Source: Heliocidaris erythrogramma (Eukaryota; Echinodermata; Echinoidea; Camarodonta; Echinometridae). Taken from it: 64,000 bases of DNA. Made by a program: the position numbers and the translations under genes. This document shows, piece by piece, positions 24,401-39,400 of this stretch. Numbering within the stretch: position 1 is the first letter of the stretch; each line of letters begins with the position of its first letter. Location: NCBI GenBank assembly GCA_025617745.1, contig CM046853.1, forward strand, positions 64,675,024 to 64,739,023. Reading direction: 5' to 3'. The notes beneath the pieces are model-generated. The model worked only from the letters and a program-made list of their open reading frames with translations, was not told the origin of the DNA and made no database searches.

Positions 24401-27400
24401 TGATTATTTCATATTTTTTGCTTTGGAAATTTAGGTAGTCCATGCATGTTATTTTGCATGAATTCTTCACTGTTACCGAGTGTTTAAAAATCAGGTCGAT
24501 ATTGTTAGTTATGCAGTGATCTCTGTACTGTAGTATTAATTCATTCATTTGCAAATGCTATACACATCATGCATGAGTGGTCCCCAGTTTTTGGAGTGGA
24601 GATTTCCCTCTCAGACAATGGATATTGTATTATGTTTCTGCATGAAATTTATATAATGGAGAATGTTTTGGCATGTTTTTAATGTATGATGTGCTTGTAT
24701 TTTCATTTTGCATGTATAGATGTAAGAGCATGTTAAATATCACAATTTTAAAGTGGATTTTTTTTTCTGTGCATGTTTTTTTTGCCTGATAGGCATGATT
24801 TTGTGGGCCTGATCAATATCATAAGAATGGAAATGTTGTTATTTATGTACTTCAATATCTATTTTTTTAAATTGAATTGAGCAAATGACATAAAAGATAG
24901 AGACATAGTTTGTCTTTTAAAAAGTAAAACCATTTTCCCTTTTGTTATCACATTGATAAATATGAACATTAACAAAACAAATTTTGGTTTGGCATCCATA
25001 TACCCTTCAACTGAAACTAACAAATAAGAAAAAAAAATTATCAGTGTTATAAGTTCATTTTGTGAATTGTAATTTCATATTTGCTCAATTCAATTTGATT
25101 TATATTTGGACTAATTATTGCATCATGTGCCTGTTTGATCATTACATTCATGTATGTATGCATGTGCTGTTGCCACTAATGCCTTTTGTATCAAAGTTTT
25201 CTTCACTTTTACTTTTCTTCATCTGTTCTTTTTTCAACTCCTCCATTTAGTTCCAACAAAATACCCTCTTATCATTTTTCCTTGCCATAAGAAAACAAAA
25301 TCACATGAAAATTATGGATAGAAATTATTTTCCAAGTTCCCTATTGAGGAATTGAAAGTAAGTGATGTTTAATAATCATTCAAAAATCTTGAGAAAAATT
25401 CAAAATTTAGTGATTCAAAACGCTTTTTTGAAATTGAAAGCAATATATCGGTTTTATCTATACCATAGAGCAGGCTTATATAAGACAATTGAGCCAGTAG
25501 TTTTGGGGTTTTTTGCTCTCACAAACTAATTTGAAACCACCTGACATCTGATTTCTTTTGATTAGATTTTGCACAATAATTCTTTTTACATAGACACACA
25601 GACACCCACCTCAAGCATCTAGTGCATGCACAGTAGACCTCACTTGTGCTGTTGTCGCACTTGAAAAGTAGTGACTTGATCTTAGGTTTATTAACTCAGT
25701 TGATTTTGTCTGCATGGATTAGACTAGATAACCACTAGTCTTTAACTTTTAACCTTATCCTCTTCAATAGTATAGAAGACCAATAATTGACAAAAAATGG
25801 AAGAGAAATAATATGGCAACTGGCAAAATACTCCCTTGAAGTTTCTTAAATAATTGAGATGATTTTTTTCAAGAAGTTAATGAAGTTCTGTGAGAAGTAG
25901 AGCCTCCAGTACCACATTTGTATAATTTGATTAAAAAGGGTTCTTATGAATATTATTATTTACTTAATGGGTTGAAGTTTGAAATTTCTCCTAATCCAAG
26001 TGAAATTAATAAGGTCTGCAAAATTACTGTGAAAATGATGTTTCAAACAGTTTTTAAATTTTTCAGTTATTCCACTATGCCCCTTAATTGTATAAGGGAT
26101 AATTTCCGATCTATCTACATGAGACATTGATTGGGGTCTTCTCAAAGAATTTAGAGATGTGTAATTTAAAAAAAAAGGAATCTTAGGTCCTAAATTTATA
26201 AATCCTTTTCTGTGATATTCTGTTCCCATTTGATATAAAAAAAAGGGTGGCCCACAGACGATTGATGTTTTTTGAAGGGGGTGGGGATGTTCAAGCTTTC
26301 ATGATTGAACTCTAACCCTTGAATGTTGCCTGTATGTGTTGTAACAGTGTTGTGTTGTAGACTTGTAGTTTTAGTACTGGTAGCAATATATGCACTATGT
26401 TGTAGAGAGAGCTAATCAATTAATTATGGCCTTGTGGACACTGGAATGTGAAAGTTTGACGGCTAATAGAGTTGGATAGCCTGTCTCAGGCTTGTCAGCA
26501 TGAAGTTTATCAATTGTGAGTGGTGAACTGCATGTCAACCACACAGAAAAGATGCCTGGAATGCTTTACTTGCATGGAGGGTGCATGCAGATTGACTAGA
26601 CTACATGAACTAGTTGCCTTGTTTGTATGAAAATATTAGATAATTCTGTTTCAGTAGTTAAGATATTTATATTGGCTTAATTTGTTCTTGATATTTACCT
26701 GTTTGCCTCAAATGTTTCTTTCTCCAATGGAACTAAGCATTGAACATCATTATTCTTGAAATGAAATGTGTTTAGGATGAGTTAAATAAATCAAGTTAAT
26801 CATTTGATACTATTGAACCTGATAAAATATGGCACATTTTACCCCCTTCTCATATGCACCCATCTTAATGATGACATGTTTTCTCCATCTCCATACATGT
26901 GCTTTTACATTCAGATGTGTGACTGTATGTGTGTGTGTGTGTGCACTATGTAGATTATTTTCTCTTCTCACAAGTTAGAACGTTATTAGTTGATATGTTT
27001 TCTTTACATTTTTTCCATCATTTCTAATTTTATTTTTCTTGAATTGAGATAATTTGTTTGATTTCATTTGTTTTCATATTTGTTTCAAAATGATGTTGTG
27101 TAAACTGTTCACCCATGAGCACCCCTAATGAAATCCATTGAAGTTCTTTCATAGCATATTCTGAATTCAAATTTTTGTCCAGACATAACATTGGGTTTTT
27201 TTGGCGTGAAATAGTTTGGAATTTCACAATCATACCAACCACTCCATAATGTCATCATTCCAGTTGTATTTCAAACACACCTAACACATGCAGGCTTGCC
27301 AGGCCTTCCGTCTTCACTCCTGTTCACTGTCATTCATGTGTGGTGTCATAGTCAATGTTTGGATGAGAGAATTAATGACATTGTTACCTTGTGTTTTCAC

Positions 27401-30400
27401 TTTGAAACCATGGAAATTTTGACAAATGTTTCTAGAGTTGGAATCTTTTTATCAGCTGGGTTATGAACGCCCTTGAGAATCATGCATTTTGTTTCTTTGA
27501 GGTGAGTACCTGATTGAAATGTGTTTATTTTGTATCTTTGCACCACATCTTTTTTTAATTTGCATGATGCACTTTGGAATTTAATCTTTAGCATCCAGTT
27601 CTTTCTTATGTTTGTTGAAATAATGGAAAACTACTGTCCTCAAAATGAAATTGGAAATACACACTGAATATCTTTTTGGTACCCTAAAGATCAATTTGGC
27701 CAATGGTTTCGGTTGTATAATTGTATGATGTAGGAAGCACAAAATAAAGAACCGTCGTGTCAACTTATTATTCTCACCAAAAAGTTGAAAAAAGTGGATG
27801 CTAAGTCTTTGTTTTCTCTATATGATCTCAATCTTAGTATTTGTCAATGAAGTAGCTTTTTTTGTGTCAATTTTGAAGACAGATGAAAGTTTTAGAATTT
27901 GTCCAAAAGTTAAAACCCAATTGAATGGAAAATCCTCTCTCTTTTCAAATGAATAAAATGTATATATCCTGTTGCAAAAAATAAATTTTAAAGTTCCCCA
28001 AAACTCTGATGATCAAGGAAACTAAATTAGTGACCAAAAACAGACATGGGAATAGAATTCACTATTTAAAAAAAAAGGAGATAAAAAGAAATCAGAAATC
28101 TGTCTTATTTCATAACAGCAGGACTGAATGATCGATATTCCTGTGGAATGAAATGAGCATACATGTATCACGCTACATTGACAAGTATGTAGACTGAATA
28201 TTAAAGCTTTGTAATCTCTGCATAACTTTATTGACTCCTCAGGCAAATCTTCTGATGCTGAAATATATCTCTTGCAACTTCTTAATATTGGTTTTTAACA
28301 AAGAACCTGAAGAGGGAGATTTAACTTAATTTTAAGTATTAGTATCCAAATGGAAAATTTTCTTGCTTTGATTAGTCCATATACATTATTTACCACCTTG
28401 TGAAAGTGATAGCACACAGATTATGCAGATGTTGTTGAGCAGATACAAAGAAAATATATCTTGGTGGAATTCAGAAAGCAATAATGAGCAGGAAAGTCAC
28501 TTTTGTAGATGGGCTATTGGACACTTAGTACTAAGTATTTTGAAATAGTTTGAACTTGAATACTAGTATTTCTTATTAGGGGCAAATAAATATGATGAAT
28601 CTTTCTAACATTGTTAACATCCTAAATTTAAATTTCCTGCATATGTGCAATTATAATATCCCAATCTATTAAAGAGACTATATAACAACCCCCCCCCCCC
28701 TCCTCTCTGCCCTTGAGTTTGGCCCTGTCCTGTTAATCGCCCATCTATTCTAAAAACCTAAAAAAAATGAAAATATTACATATTTCAAAGTAATGCTGTG
28801 TCTAATATGGTATAATAGATACTGCATGGATCTCTTCTCTTATTAATACCCTTCCCCACTGCTTGACGTCCCTTCCCCACCGAATCCTCTATGCATGGAT
28901 TGTGCATGGGCACCAACCCTCACAGGCATGCTCAATGTCGATGTATTCAACAACGCCCAGGCTGACAACTTACCCTGCCTTTACCGTGGAGTGCTGAAAC
29001 CCCATGGTATGAAGTGGAAAGCAAATGAATGCACCACTTGCACTTGCAGGAATGCCACCACAACATGCCAGATTGACACCTGTAAGGTGCCCAAATGCCC
29101 CAACCCTAAAATGATTCCTGGAGAGTGTTGCCCCCGCTGTCCACTTGGTGAGTTTGGATTGACAAGCATGATCCTTGCCTGCATAGCCTGAAATCCTCAC
29201 CACCCTTCCGAATGGACCTTGCACTCCTGGACCTTCCATTGACCCCTCTACTACCATCCTGCCTTCCTGTGTGAACAATCTCACCCTTAAATTCCTTGAA
29301 CCTTCATATCCTTTCATCTTCTGCCACCTTTCTGCAAAATGGCATGTGGTTGCCAAAAGCCCTTCTGATGAACCATCCGTCAACCCGTTTACCACCATTC
29401 TGCATTTTTATGTGAACCATCTTTTCCTTCAATTCCTTGGACCTTCACATCCTTTCATCTTCTGCCACCTTCCTACACAATGGCCTATGATTGTCAGAAA
29501 CCCTTCAGCTGAACCATCCATTGACCCGTTTACCACCATTGAGTATTCCTATGTGAACCATCTTTCCCTATCATTTTCCTTGGACTCTTGTATCCTTCAG
29601 TCTTCAGTTATCTTCCTACATTCTAGTTCATCGGTCTTCTATGTAAACCTTTATCAATTCTTTGTTATCTTCCTGTACACCACTCAGTTTCTTGTTCTGC
29701 ATCTGTTCTTTTGTTCATGCCTTTTCAGTTTCCCCCAATTTCTGAGTTAATATTTTTTGGTCTTTTGCCTACAGCAGTACAGTCCTCTTTCTCTCCTTTA
29801 GTGTTAGCCCACATTTTAGTGGATTCCTTCCATCATTGAACAAAGTTGACAATTTTCTTCCTCCAATTCATTATTCAGTTCCTGTCAATTCTTGTCATTT
29901 GAATTGGAATTTTTTTTAAAGGAAGGTTCATGTATGCAAAAAGTCTGTTATCTGATTTGTCATTTCACAGTTTTATTGTGAATGTCATCTTCTTACATCA
30001 TTTCTATCACACCAAGAAGTCAGATATATTCCTTGGTTATTTCATTTGTTATTTTTCCAGAGTTTTCCCATTTTTGTATTCTGCAATGTCAAGTTAATAA
30101 TTGCTTTAGAAGCTTATCATCATTCTTCAGGTTTGCCTGATTCTCTCTTGTCCTTCCATCTCCCCTTTCCCTCTTCCCTTCATTTCCCACCTGTCATTAC
30201 CTTTCCCCAACTTCCTTCCCTTAATTAAACTAATAAGGTTTGTATGATAATTGCATTTTGGAACTATTGGGATAATATTAGAAGACAGGTTGGAGAATAA
30301 GTTAGCTTGCTTAACTATCTGAAACATATACAGAAGAAAGAAATAATGTAGATTTAAATACATAATATGTCTGTGCCACAACCACAGATATAATGTCTAC

Positions 30401-33400
30401 TTCTTTCATTTATATGATAGGAGTCTTTCATAGTTTGGAGGGTAACTTGGAGTATATAATGCAAGTCTGGTAGGATATAGTCTGTGTAGTGTAGGAGGGT
30501 AGTATAGGAGGGGTAGACATGGTACATGTAGAAGGGAGGGGTTAGATAGAGGGTAGTCACAGTAACAATAAGGCATGGATGTTGACTGAATGGACATAAC
30601 TCCTATTTATTCTACAGCGGTGACAATCACAAATGTGGATGTGATGCTCAGCAATCCTGCCCCAATATCAGAGGGCCAGTTGAACAGAGTGCCCATCGAT
30701 GTGAACTTAGACTTGCTTAAGAGAAAGACGCAAGATGTATTTGGCACTGGCCTTTGGAAACTCAATGTGTGGGGCTCGCTGCGGGCTGATGGAGCAGGGA
30801 AACAGCTCTCCTTTACAGAGCAGGCCCTGACAAGGAGTCAGGAAGTGACTCCCATTGAGCGGTCAGCTCCATTCTTCTTTCGCAATGTCCCCTATGAGCT
30901 GGACATGAGAGGGGTCAGTTGCTCAGAGATCAATTATGTTTGTGCCCGCATTAGAAAGGGGAACGATCCAGATCCTCAATTCACATTCAAAGGGAAACCC
31001 AATCAAGCTGCCACATTTTCAGACTGTGCACCCATCTCAGAGTGTTCAGGTGAGTAACCATATTAGCCATCTCTTTAAATATATAAGAAATATACAATGT
31101 GAGAATGGTTTCAGTCAGTGTGTGAATGAGAATTGTGGTTATATCATCCATTCCAGGCTCATTTCACTATGTTGACAGTTCATGTCAAACTTTAACCCAA
31201 GCTCATTTTCAGAGAGTTCACAAACTATATATAAAATCACAGGACATTTCCATTTGCCAGGAAAGGTACATTTACATGTATCATATCACGGTACATTCTC
31301 ATGTCATAGGAGAAATTTAACCCATCATTTCAATGCACTCTCAACGTTGGAGTAGGATTCTTTTCAATTATCAAATGAAACTTGAACTTTGAAAATAATT
31401 TTGGTTTGGTAATGCTGATCTTTGCAACTTGGCATGTCTTCAGTACCTTGTATTCTTGAAGCAAAATATAAAAGTGATTCGAACCATAGCTAGAGTCCCA
31501 AATATATTCCATGAGCTAGTTACCATGCCTCATTATAGCAATATGTTAGTGCCTCTGTACTCTTGGGTTGCAGAGCGCAGGTTGTTGTTGTGAAGGATAT
31601 CAATTGTCAATGGGCAGAATGAAACTTGTGTGATCAAGGCAGCCTTCATCATCAAACTCTCTCCTTGAAAAGAGGAAGTAGTTTATAACCCTCTTGTACA
31701 TGTAGGTGAATAATTTAACTAAGTGTGTTGCGATCCAGAACTCCTCAGCATTCACCTTGATTGTCTGGTCATCTTGGATGTGGTTTTTAATAAAGGCTCA
31801 GAACTAGCACAATATAACTCATCACAAGTGTTGAAGAGCTCTGTATGAAGACCTTTTTTAGTGCTTTTATCAAAAGTAACTAGATTGATCACTGTATTGA
31901 TGTTACAGGGGTTCAATTGCGAGGACTTACATGGGAAATTCAAGCCTCGAATGTGATTGCTGGTATTCCCAATCCCCTCAACGTCACTGCGGAGGTGAAT
32001 TTTGTGGAAGGGGCTGGCGATGTATCTGGAGAGAATCTTTGGCGGCTCGGGATGTACGGGAGTCGCAACTCTGATGGATCTGGAACCAAATTCAATTATG
32101 TGAGACAGACTCTAAATCCGATGGAATCATCCTATTCATTGAGAAATGCTGGGGATATCAATTTCCGGTTTGCCAGGGCTGAATTTGATCTTGCTGCTAT
32201 TGGATGTACAGAGTATAGCTACATGTGTGGAGAGTTCACTAAAGCGGACAATCCCAATCCAGACTTCAGTTTCTCAGTTTATCCATCTGGAGACACCAAG
32301 GTCACTTGCAAAGGTTGGCCTTGTAGAGCAGGTGAGAAATATTTTGAAATGTACCTGTACAGAATTTTCTATGTCTGATGCAAAGATAAAAATTTTGCTC
32401 TAAATGTATAGAAATGATAACACATCATTGAAACTTTTATAAAAGAAAACTTTGATTTGCATTGGCCATTTGAAATGTAGACTGCAAGATTGTCTGAAAC
32501 TCTGTGTATTATATTTCATTTGCCTCTATTTCAGCTTGCAGTTTGAGAATCACTATTCTATTTGTAGATGCTAAATATTGAACAGGATGAATCTGCTGCA
32601 GTTGGATTGTACACTTATCCAGAATTTTTACTTACTTTTCAGTTGTGAACATTGAGGCTGTAAGTGTCATCCCTGTACGAGGCAGCTTAGTCGCTGGTCG
32701 AGCGGACAATCCTATTGAGATGAACGTCCAGGTGAATGGATCTGGTGTTGGTGTAGCAGGACGAGGCCTGTGGACCCTCTCTTCCTATGGAAGCCAGAAT
32801 AGTAGAGGATCTGGAAGGAAGTACTCGCAGACCATGCAGATCCTGACCCAGGACCAACAGAACACCATGCTTGTTCCAGGCTCTCCAATGGGTCTTGGGA
32901 GGGTGTTCATGAACATTGACATGACCAACTTAGACTGCAATCAAGTCACCCATGTCTGTCTGACACTGGGCAAAGGTCTAAACCCCTCGACTGTCTTCAG
33001 TGTGGTTCCTGTTCCAAGCTCAAATGTCCTCACCAAATGCATACCTTACCAATGTGCAGGTAGGATTCTTCACACACCTTATAATAACTTTTTTATAAAA
33101 TGAAGCTTTGGACACAGTTTTTCAGTTCAGCTATATTGAATTAGTGGAAGAGAGTTAAAGGAGAATTAACCCCTGAGTACAAATTTACTTATATTGAAAG
33201 GTGTAGTATATTCCTACTTATTGGCCTAAATCATTTTCCAATAAGATATCAGAAAAGGGTATAATAAAGATATTCCAACACCCGGTATCGTCTACTACTC
33301 ATTTACATGGGGGCTGCCATTTTCTTGCTGATTTGGATTTGTACATGAACCATTGAGAAATGTTCCGGTCAGGAAGATATTTTGAATCCAAGACCTAAAT

Positions 33401-36400
33401 TGATTTTCTTCATTACCTAAAATCCCATATGTGACGAAAAATATAAAGTGGGTGTTTACATGATTTATAAAAATTAAATCTTTATAATGATACTTTTAGA
33501 TTGTCTGGTTTTGCTTAACAAAAATCTATTTTCTTGGGTTTGCCAAACAGAGCAGAACATAATATATGCAGCATGCATTCTGACTTTTCAAGTCCCATTA
33601 TCCGAAAGCAGGTGAATGCATAGTTTGCCGCTATAGATGCTCAGGGAAGAAGCATCCATAAAATTTGAATTAATTTGCTCTGTCCATTGCGTCACAGTTT
33701 CTAGAAAATAGATTTATATTAAGCGAATATCGACTTTCAACAGAAATATATAAGGAAATCTTCAGTTTAAAAATAAATTCACATATCTATTCTATATTTT
33801 AAATCTCAAATGGGTTTTTAATTTTGAAAAAGGCAATTGGGCATTTGGATTAAGAAAATCTTCTTGTACACATAAAAAAAATGGCAGCCCCCATGTATTG
33901 CTAGCAGACGATACATATTGCTAGCAGATGATAAATTTTGCTCAGAAAATCTTGATTCGTATCGATCTTGTATATTTTGACGCGAAGCCATATAGTCTAA
34001 CAAGTAGGAATAAATAACACCTTTGAACACTATCGTCTTTATTGTTTGAGGTTAATTCTCCTTTAAAATTCACCAATCATTTTCCCAACAGTAATAGGCT
34101 TTCTGAATGCTTATATGGTTGGATCTGTCACAATTGCCATTTATTAGCAATTCACTTTTATTTTGCTTGCAGTCTGAAAATTGATTTGAGACTCAAGTAC
34201 TTTGTTTATATTTTATTTTTACAGTGGCAACTGCAAGGACATTATCTTGGGAATATGAAGCTCCTAGTGTGGTGTTGGGTCAGCAGAGTGAACTGACCAT
34301 TGATACTGAGGTGTCATTTGTGGACAATGAGGCTACTGTTGTTGGGTCAAATCTTTGGCAGTTAGGAATATTTGGTAGTCGAAATCTCAATGGTAGAGGT
34401 CAAAGAATAGGAGAGAAAAGACAGATTCTCCGAGCAGACAAAGGATCTACGCCTCTTGACCCCAGGACAGCAGATGGGTTGCATCGACTCAACATCAACA
34501 ACATCAGGACCACATTCGATATGAGTTCCATTGGATGTGGTGCTTTCCCATACCTGTGTTTGGAGTTTGGACAAGCTGACCGACCACGCCCTTCTTTTGA
34601 GTTTGCAACAGAGGATGGTACAGACTCGGTTGTCAACTGTAAGCTGCTGCAGTGTGCAAATGGTGAGCAAAAATGTACTTGTAGTTGATCTAATTTGGAA
34701 CTGAATTGCCTTCTATGAATTTCCTTCAGATTATGTTGCTGATGTAACATTTTCCTCTTGTAACAGTATAAATCACAAGCTTATGGAAATTTCAAACCAT
34801 TGTTTCTGTCTTTCTCTCTCATAGCACCTTTGTTCTTTGTTTTGATGTATACAGATGTCATGCTGAATGAATTGCATCTGTCTCTTGAGGATGGTAGGAT
34901 TCTTGATGCAAGACCAGAGAATCCAATCACGTTGTCTCTGGAAGGAAGTCTTACTGGTCCAGGTGTCCAAGGGAGAAACTTGTGGACTGTCTCATTGTTT
35001 GGTAGTAGTGAGCCTGATGGTTTGGGTCCCCGTTTTGGACAACTTGACCAAATTTTGGATACACCTCAAAGGAACAAGCCCTATGTGCCAAATGAGCGCT
35101 TAGATTTTGGGAATATTGACCTAAACTTTGATATGACTACTTTTGAATGTGCTAGAATTAAATACATGTGTGTAGAATTTTCAAAAAATGATCAAACATC
35201 AGTGACGTTCACGCTGACAGCCGTCAGTGGGGATACTTGGATATCTTGTGTCCCCATTCCATGTGAAGGAGTTATTGCTTCAGATCTGAGATGGAACTAC
35301 CAAGCTCCTGAAGGCATTACCCTTGGTGCTCCCATCCCAATCTTGCTGGATGCAGAAATTGACTTCAGTTCCGTGTCAGCTGATGTCATTGGTAGGAATC
35401 TGTGGGCCTTGACACTCTATGGCAGCACCATGGAGAGTGGACGAGGGGAAATCATTGGTATCTTGGAAGGAAACATCCTAGGCAATAAGGCAGCTAGCCG
35501 AAACCTTCTTGTTGGCGATGACTCTTTGATCTTCAGTAATGTGAGAAGTGAGAAAGATCTTAGCAGAATTGGATGTCTGCATGAGGGATATCTCTGCCTT
35601 ACTTTTGGACGAGGAGCCAACCCCAAGCCACCTTTCAAGCTGCTTACAACAAGTGGAGGGGACTCGATAGTCAGCTGCAAGAAAGTGCCTTGCCCAAGAA
35701 GTGAGTACCCCAACAATTGAAAAGTTCAAACCTTGTTCATAAATGGATTTATTTGTCACTTTCTACATGAATTTGCATAGTGTCATAAAAATGAAGTGTT
35801 GTAGACTCTGTTTAATTGAAAATCATGATATTGGAAAGAATCATTCATATAATTCAAAGATTATATTATCCAACAGCATTATGAGGATGAAGGAAGGGAA
35901 TAAAGTAATGGATGCTCTTCTCAGAGCTTTAGGGAACAATGAAAACCAGAGCAATTGAAAATCATGTAACAATTATGAGTGATGTGTGTACTACCTTGAT
36001 ATGTACTTTGTATTTTTTCAGATGTTGAACTGACAAATATTGACACTGGTTTTGTAAGCGGTTCTTTAATAGAAGGCACTCCCAGCAATGAGATTGTTCT
36101 TTCAATGACTGCGAACAGTGCGCCTAACTCAAATGGCATCAATGGCATAAGTCTGTGGTCAGTGAGTGCGTGGGGCAGCACAAACCCTGATGGAAGTGGG
36201 CAGCGCATCAACCCAGTTGAAGGGGAGGTCCTGAGTGGTGCACAGAGCAGTATCAACTTGACTCCAGGAGGCATGATAGACTTTGGAGAAGTGGCCATTG
36301 ACTATAACATGGAAGATGTCACTTGCAGGGATATCAACTACATCTGCGTAGAGCTGGACAAGAACTCTGGGGCCAACGTAGAGTTCAACCTTGTTGCAGA

Positions 36401-39400
36401 GAGGGAGAACATGAGAAGGTGTGAACCAGTCTCCTGCTCTGGTGTTCTTGCAAGAACTTTGAGCTGGGATTTCCGGGCCAATGAGGTGCTGCCCAACCAG
36501 CGCAGCCAGATTACTGTCCAGGCAAGCGTTCGCTTTGATGAGAACAGCTCTCCACTCACTGGAAGACGACTATGGAGGATGTCGCTCTTTGGCAGTGACA
36601 GCCCTGATGGCGATGGCAGAATCTTTGATCCTATCCATAATATCCTTGATGCCCAGAATCAACGCAAGCCCCTCAACCCTCAGTTTCCCCTCACCTTCAA
36701 TAATGTGCCCACTGAATACAACGTTGGTGCCATTGGATGTGGTGACTATCAGTATCTGTGCATGGAGTTTACCAGGGCTGATAACTCAGATCCTGCTTTT
36801 GTCTTTGATGTTGTGGGTGGAGGTAACAAACTTGTCAACTGCAAGCAGCTGCTTTGTAATTCAGGTAATTTGAGTAATTATTTCTTGTGTGATAGGATTT
36901 GTTTCTGTAATTATGATGAATATATTCTTTTACATCAAACATAACGATGCCATTCTAGTTATTATTCCTGGTATGTAAAAAGATGGTTGGGTGTGCTCAA
37001 AAAAGAGATGATTTAAAGTGTGGTTATTAGTTACCACCAACAAAGTGGTCCATTCTTAGCCCTCATTTTACCATTTTAGTATCTGGAAATATGGGCATTT
37101 ACTAAACATTCTATTTACTCTTCCTAATTTTCCTGTATTTATAATTTTGTGCTGTTTATCTTCCTAATTCTCTTTAATGTAATCTGTTTTTACTTCATTG
37201 TTTCTTGCAGATGTTGTGCTTCAGGGTATGACAACCAATATTGTTGGTAGCCCTGTTGTCTCAGAAGGAATCAGGAATACTGTTGACATTGACACCTCTG
37301 TCTTTTCAAGCCCTGAATCTCGGCCTCTGGATAGTAGTGCTGGGTTGTGGCGTTTATCTGCCTACCTCACCCCTAGTCCAGACTCACCTCTCCAGTTCAA
37401 TGTCCAGAACCAGGTGCTGACGCGACAACAGGCCAGTAGTGCCCTTAATCCTGGAAGCCCTATCGACTTTGGTCCCGTCACGGTAGATGTGGACCTCAGA
37501 CAGACTACATGTGAACAGGCTGGTTATGTGTGCACAAGACTCAGCAAAGGTCAATCTCCAGGAGTAGATTTCAATCTGCAGATAGTACCAGACCCAAGTG
37601 CAGTCAGGTCATGTGAAAGAATCGAATGCCATGGTGAATATGATTTTCTTACCAAATCAAATTTCAGGTCAATAATGCTCTTGATATTATCAAATCTCAA
37701 AGGCGATGTCCAAATTTGAAATATATCATTATGCTGTACATCTATCTAGCTGCAGTATTGATCTCACTTTCTGAAATTTAAATTTCTTTACATTTTATCA
37801 ATCGCAGGTGTTCATCTTCAAAATAACATTGACTGGACATTTAACGCTGAAGATTCGATACCAGGGCGGCAAACCCCATTATCCATCACAACCAACTTAC
37901 TCCCTTTCCCAAACAGTCGTGACATCACAGGAGACAATCTTTGGGAGATGGGTCTTTATGGCAGTAAGAATCCTGATGGTTCGGGAGAAAAGTTCAACTA
38001 CCAGGACCAAATCCTCAGTCCTGACCAGGCTGGCACATCCCTTGATGGTGACACCCCATTCTTCCTAGACAACATCGACACTACTTTTGATATTGGCTCT
38101 GTTGGATGCACAGACTTCCGATATCTGTGTGTAGATTTCAGGAAGGGCAGGAACCCCTCCACAGACTTCACCTTCCAAATAGGAGACACGGCGGAGGACA
38201 CCATCACATCCTGTAAACGGATGGCCTGTGACTCTAGTAAGTACTAGAAAACAATGGTTCAGAGGATGAATTGTAATTTCATTTCTAGTAGGGTTCAGTC
38301 TTGAAATTTCATTTTGGCATTGTTAATTTACAAAATTACACAATTTTTATTAATATAGGTGTCCTCATGCATGTGAAAGAAAACTGAACAATTCCTTGCC
38401 TTTTTTTCTCAATTCTTCATAGATGCAATTGTGTCTGACCTTGTACCTACTGTGACTGGAGATGCTATTTTGATAGAGGGTAATCCACGCAATGGGATAG
38501 TAGTTGATTTGCGTGCAATCACAAGTCTAGACTCCACACCCATCCTCGGTGACCGTTTGTGGCAGGTGGATTCATTCTTGAGCCGTAACCCTGATGGCTC
38601 TGGTCGAGAACAGGCAGTAAGCTCTGGTATCCTCGACCCACTGCAGAGTGCATGGCCTCTGAGACCTGGTATAGACATTGACTACGGCCAAGTGCCAGTG
38701 AACCTGAATATGCAGGATGTGTCTTGCACTGAGGCACGCTATTTATGCTTCAGACTACGAAGGAATGCAGATGCAACGGTTAGCTTTAATCTTCAAGGCA
38801 CTCCGGATGACTCTGTGCTCACAAGCTGTGTGGATATGACAGCTCAGTGTCAAGGTATGTTGAGTCTTTTTAAAAATCATTTCTCAGTTAATGTTATTCT
38901 TAATCTGATTACAGGGTAGTTGAAAGAAGCCCTTGTTTGAAGTGTAGACATTTTGTTGATATGTTGCATTGAAGTATCACATATTTTATTAGTCTCACAA
39001 CAAAAGACTTTAAATACAGTAAATCAATTTCTTGATTTTATTTATGTTTTTTTCCTCTTATAGGTGTGATAGCCACTGGTATTGACTGGAGCTACGATGA
39101 GTCTGTGCCAAGGAGACTGTCCATTGCTGCTTCTGCAGAGGTTACATTGAACAGCCGTAACCTTGATGGGTCAGGCTTATGGACCATGGGCCTTTTTGGT
39201 AGCACTAATGCACGTGGAATGGGCAATCGTCTTGGCCACCAGCAGCAGATTTTGAATTTGTACAATCAGGGGCGAACTGTGATGCCACCCAGAATCACCT
39301 TCAGGAATATTGAAACCAGGTTTAACATGGAGCAGTTAGGTTGTAACAGCCAATATCAATACCTGTGTCTGGAGCTCTCCAAAGGAGCTGACCCAAATCC

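Larger units (their letters stand above)
18467..28925 (+). other. Intron 1 (10.5 kb)
   Basis: No coding exon could be supported in this stretch. It contains an inverted-repeat TA-bounded element (22861-23075), two copies of a foldback element (23177-23315, 23723-23861), and poly-C runs (22559-22573 and near 28690). The rest is AT-rich single-copy-looking sequence. Large first introns of collagen genes often hold enhancers, but I saw no specific site I could defend. Confidence 0.8.

Noticed and set aside
34825..34854. Earlier start of exon 7 at the acceptor CTCATAG (34824)
   Set aside because: It would add ten hydrophobic residues not seen in other modules; the acceptor at 34854 gives the D-V start shared with modules 7 and 9.
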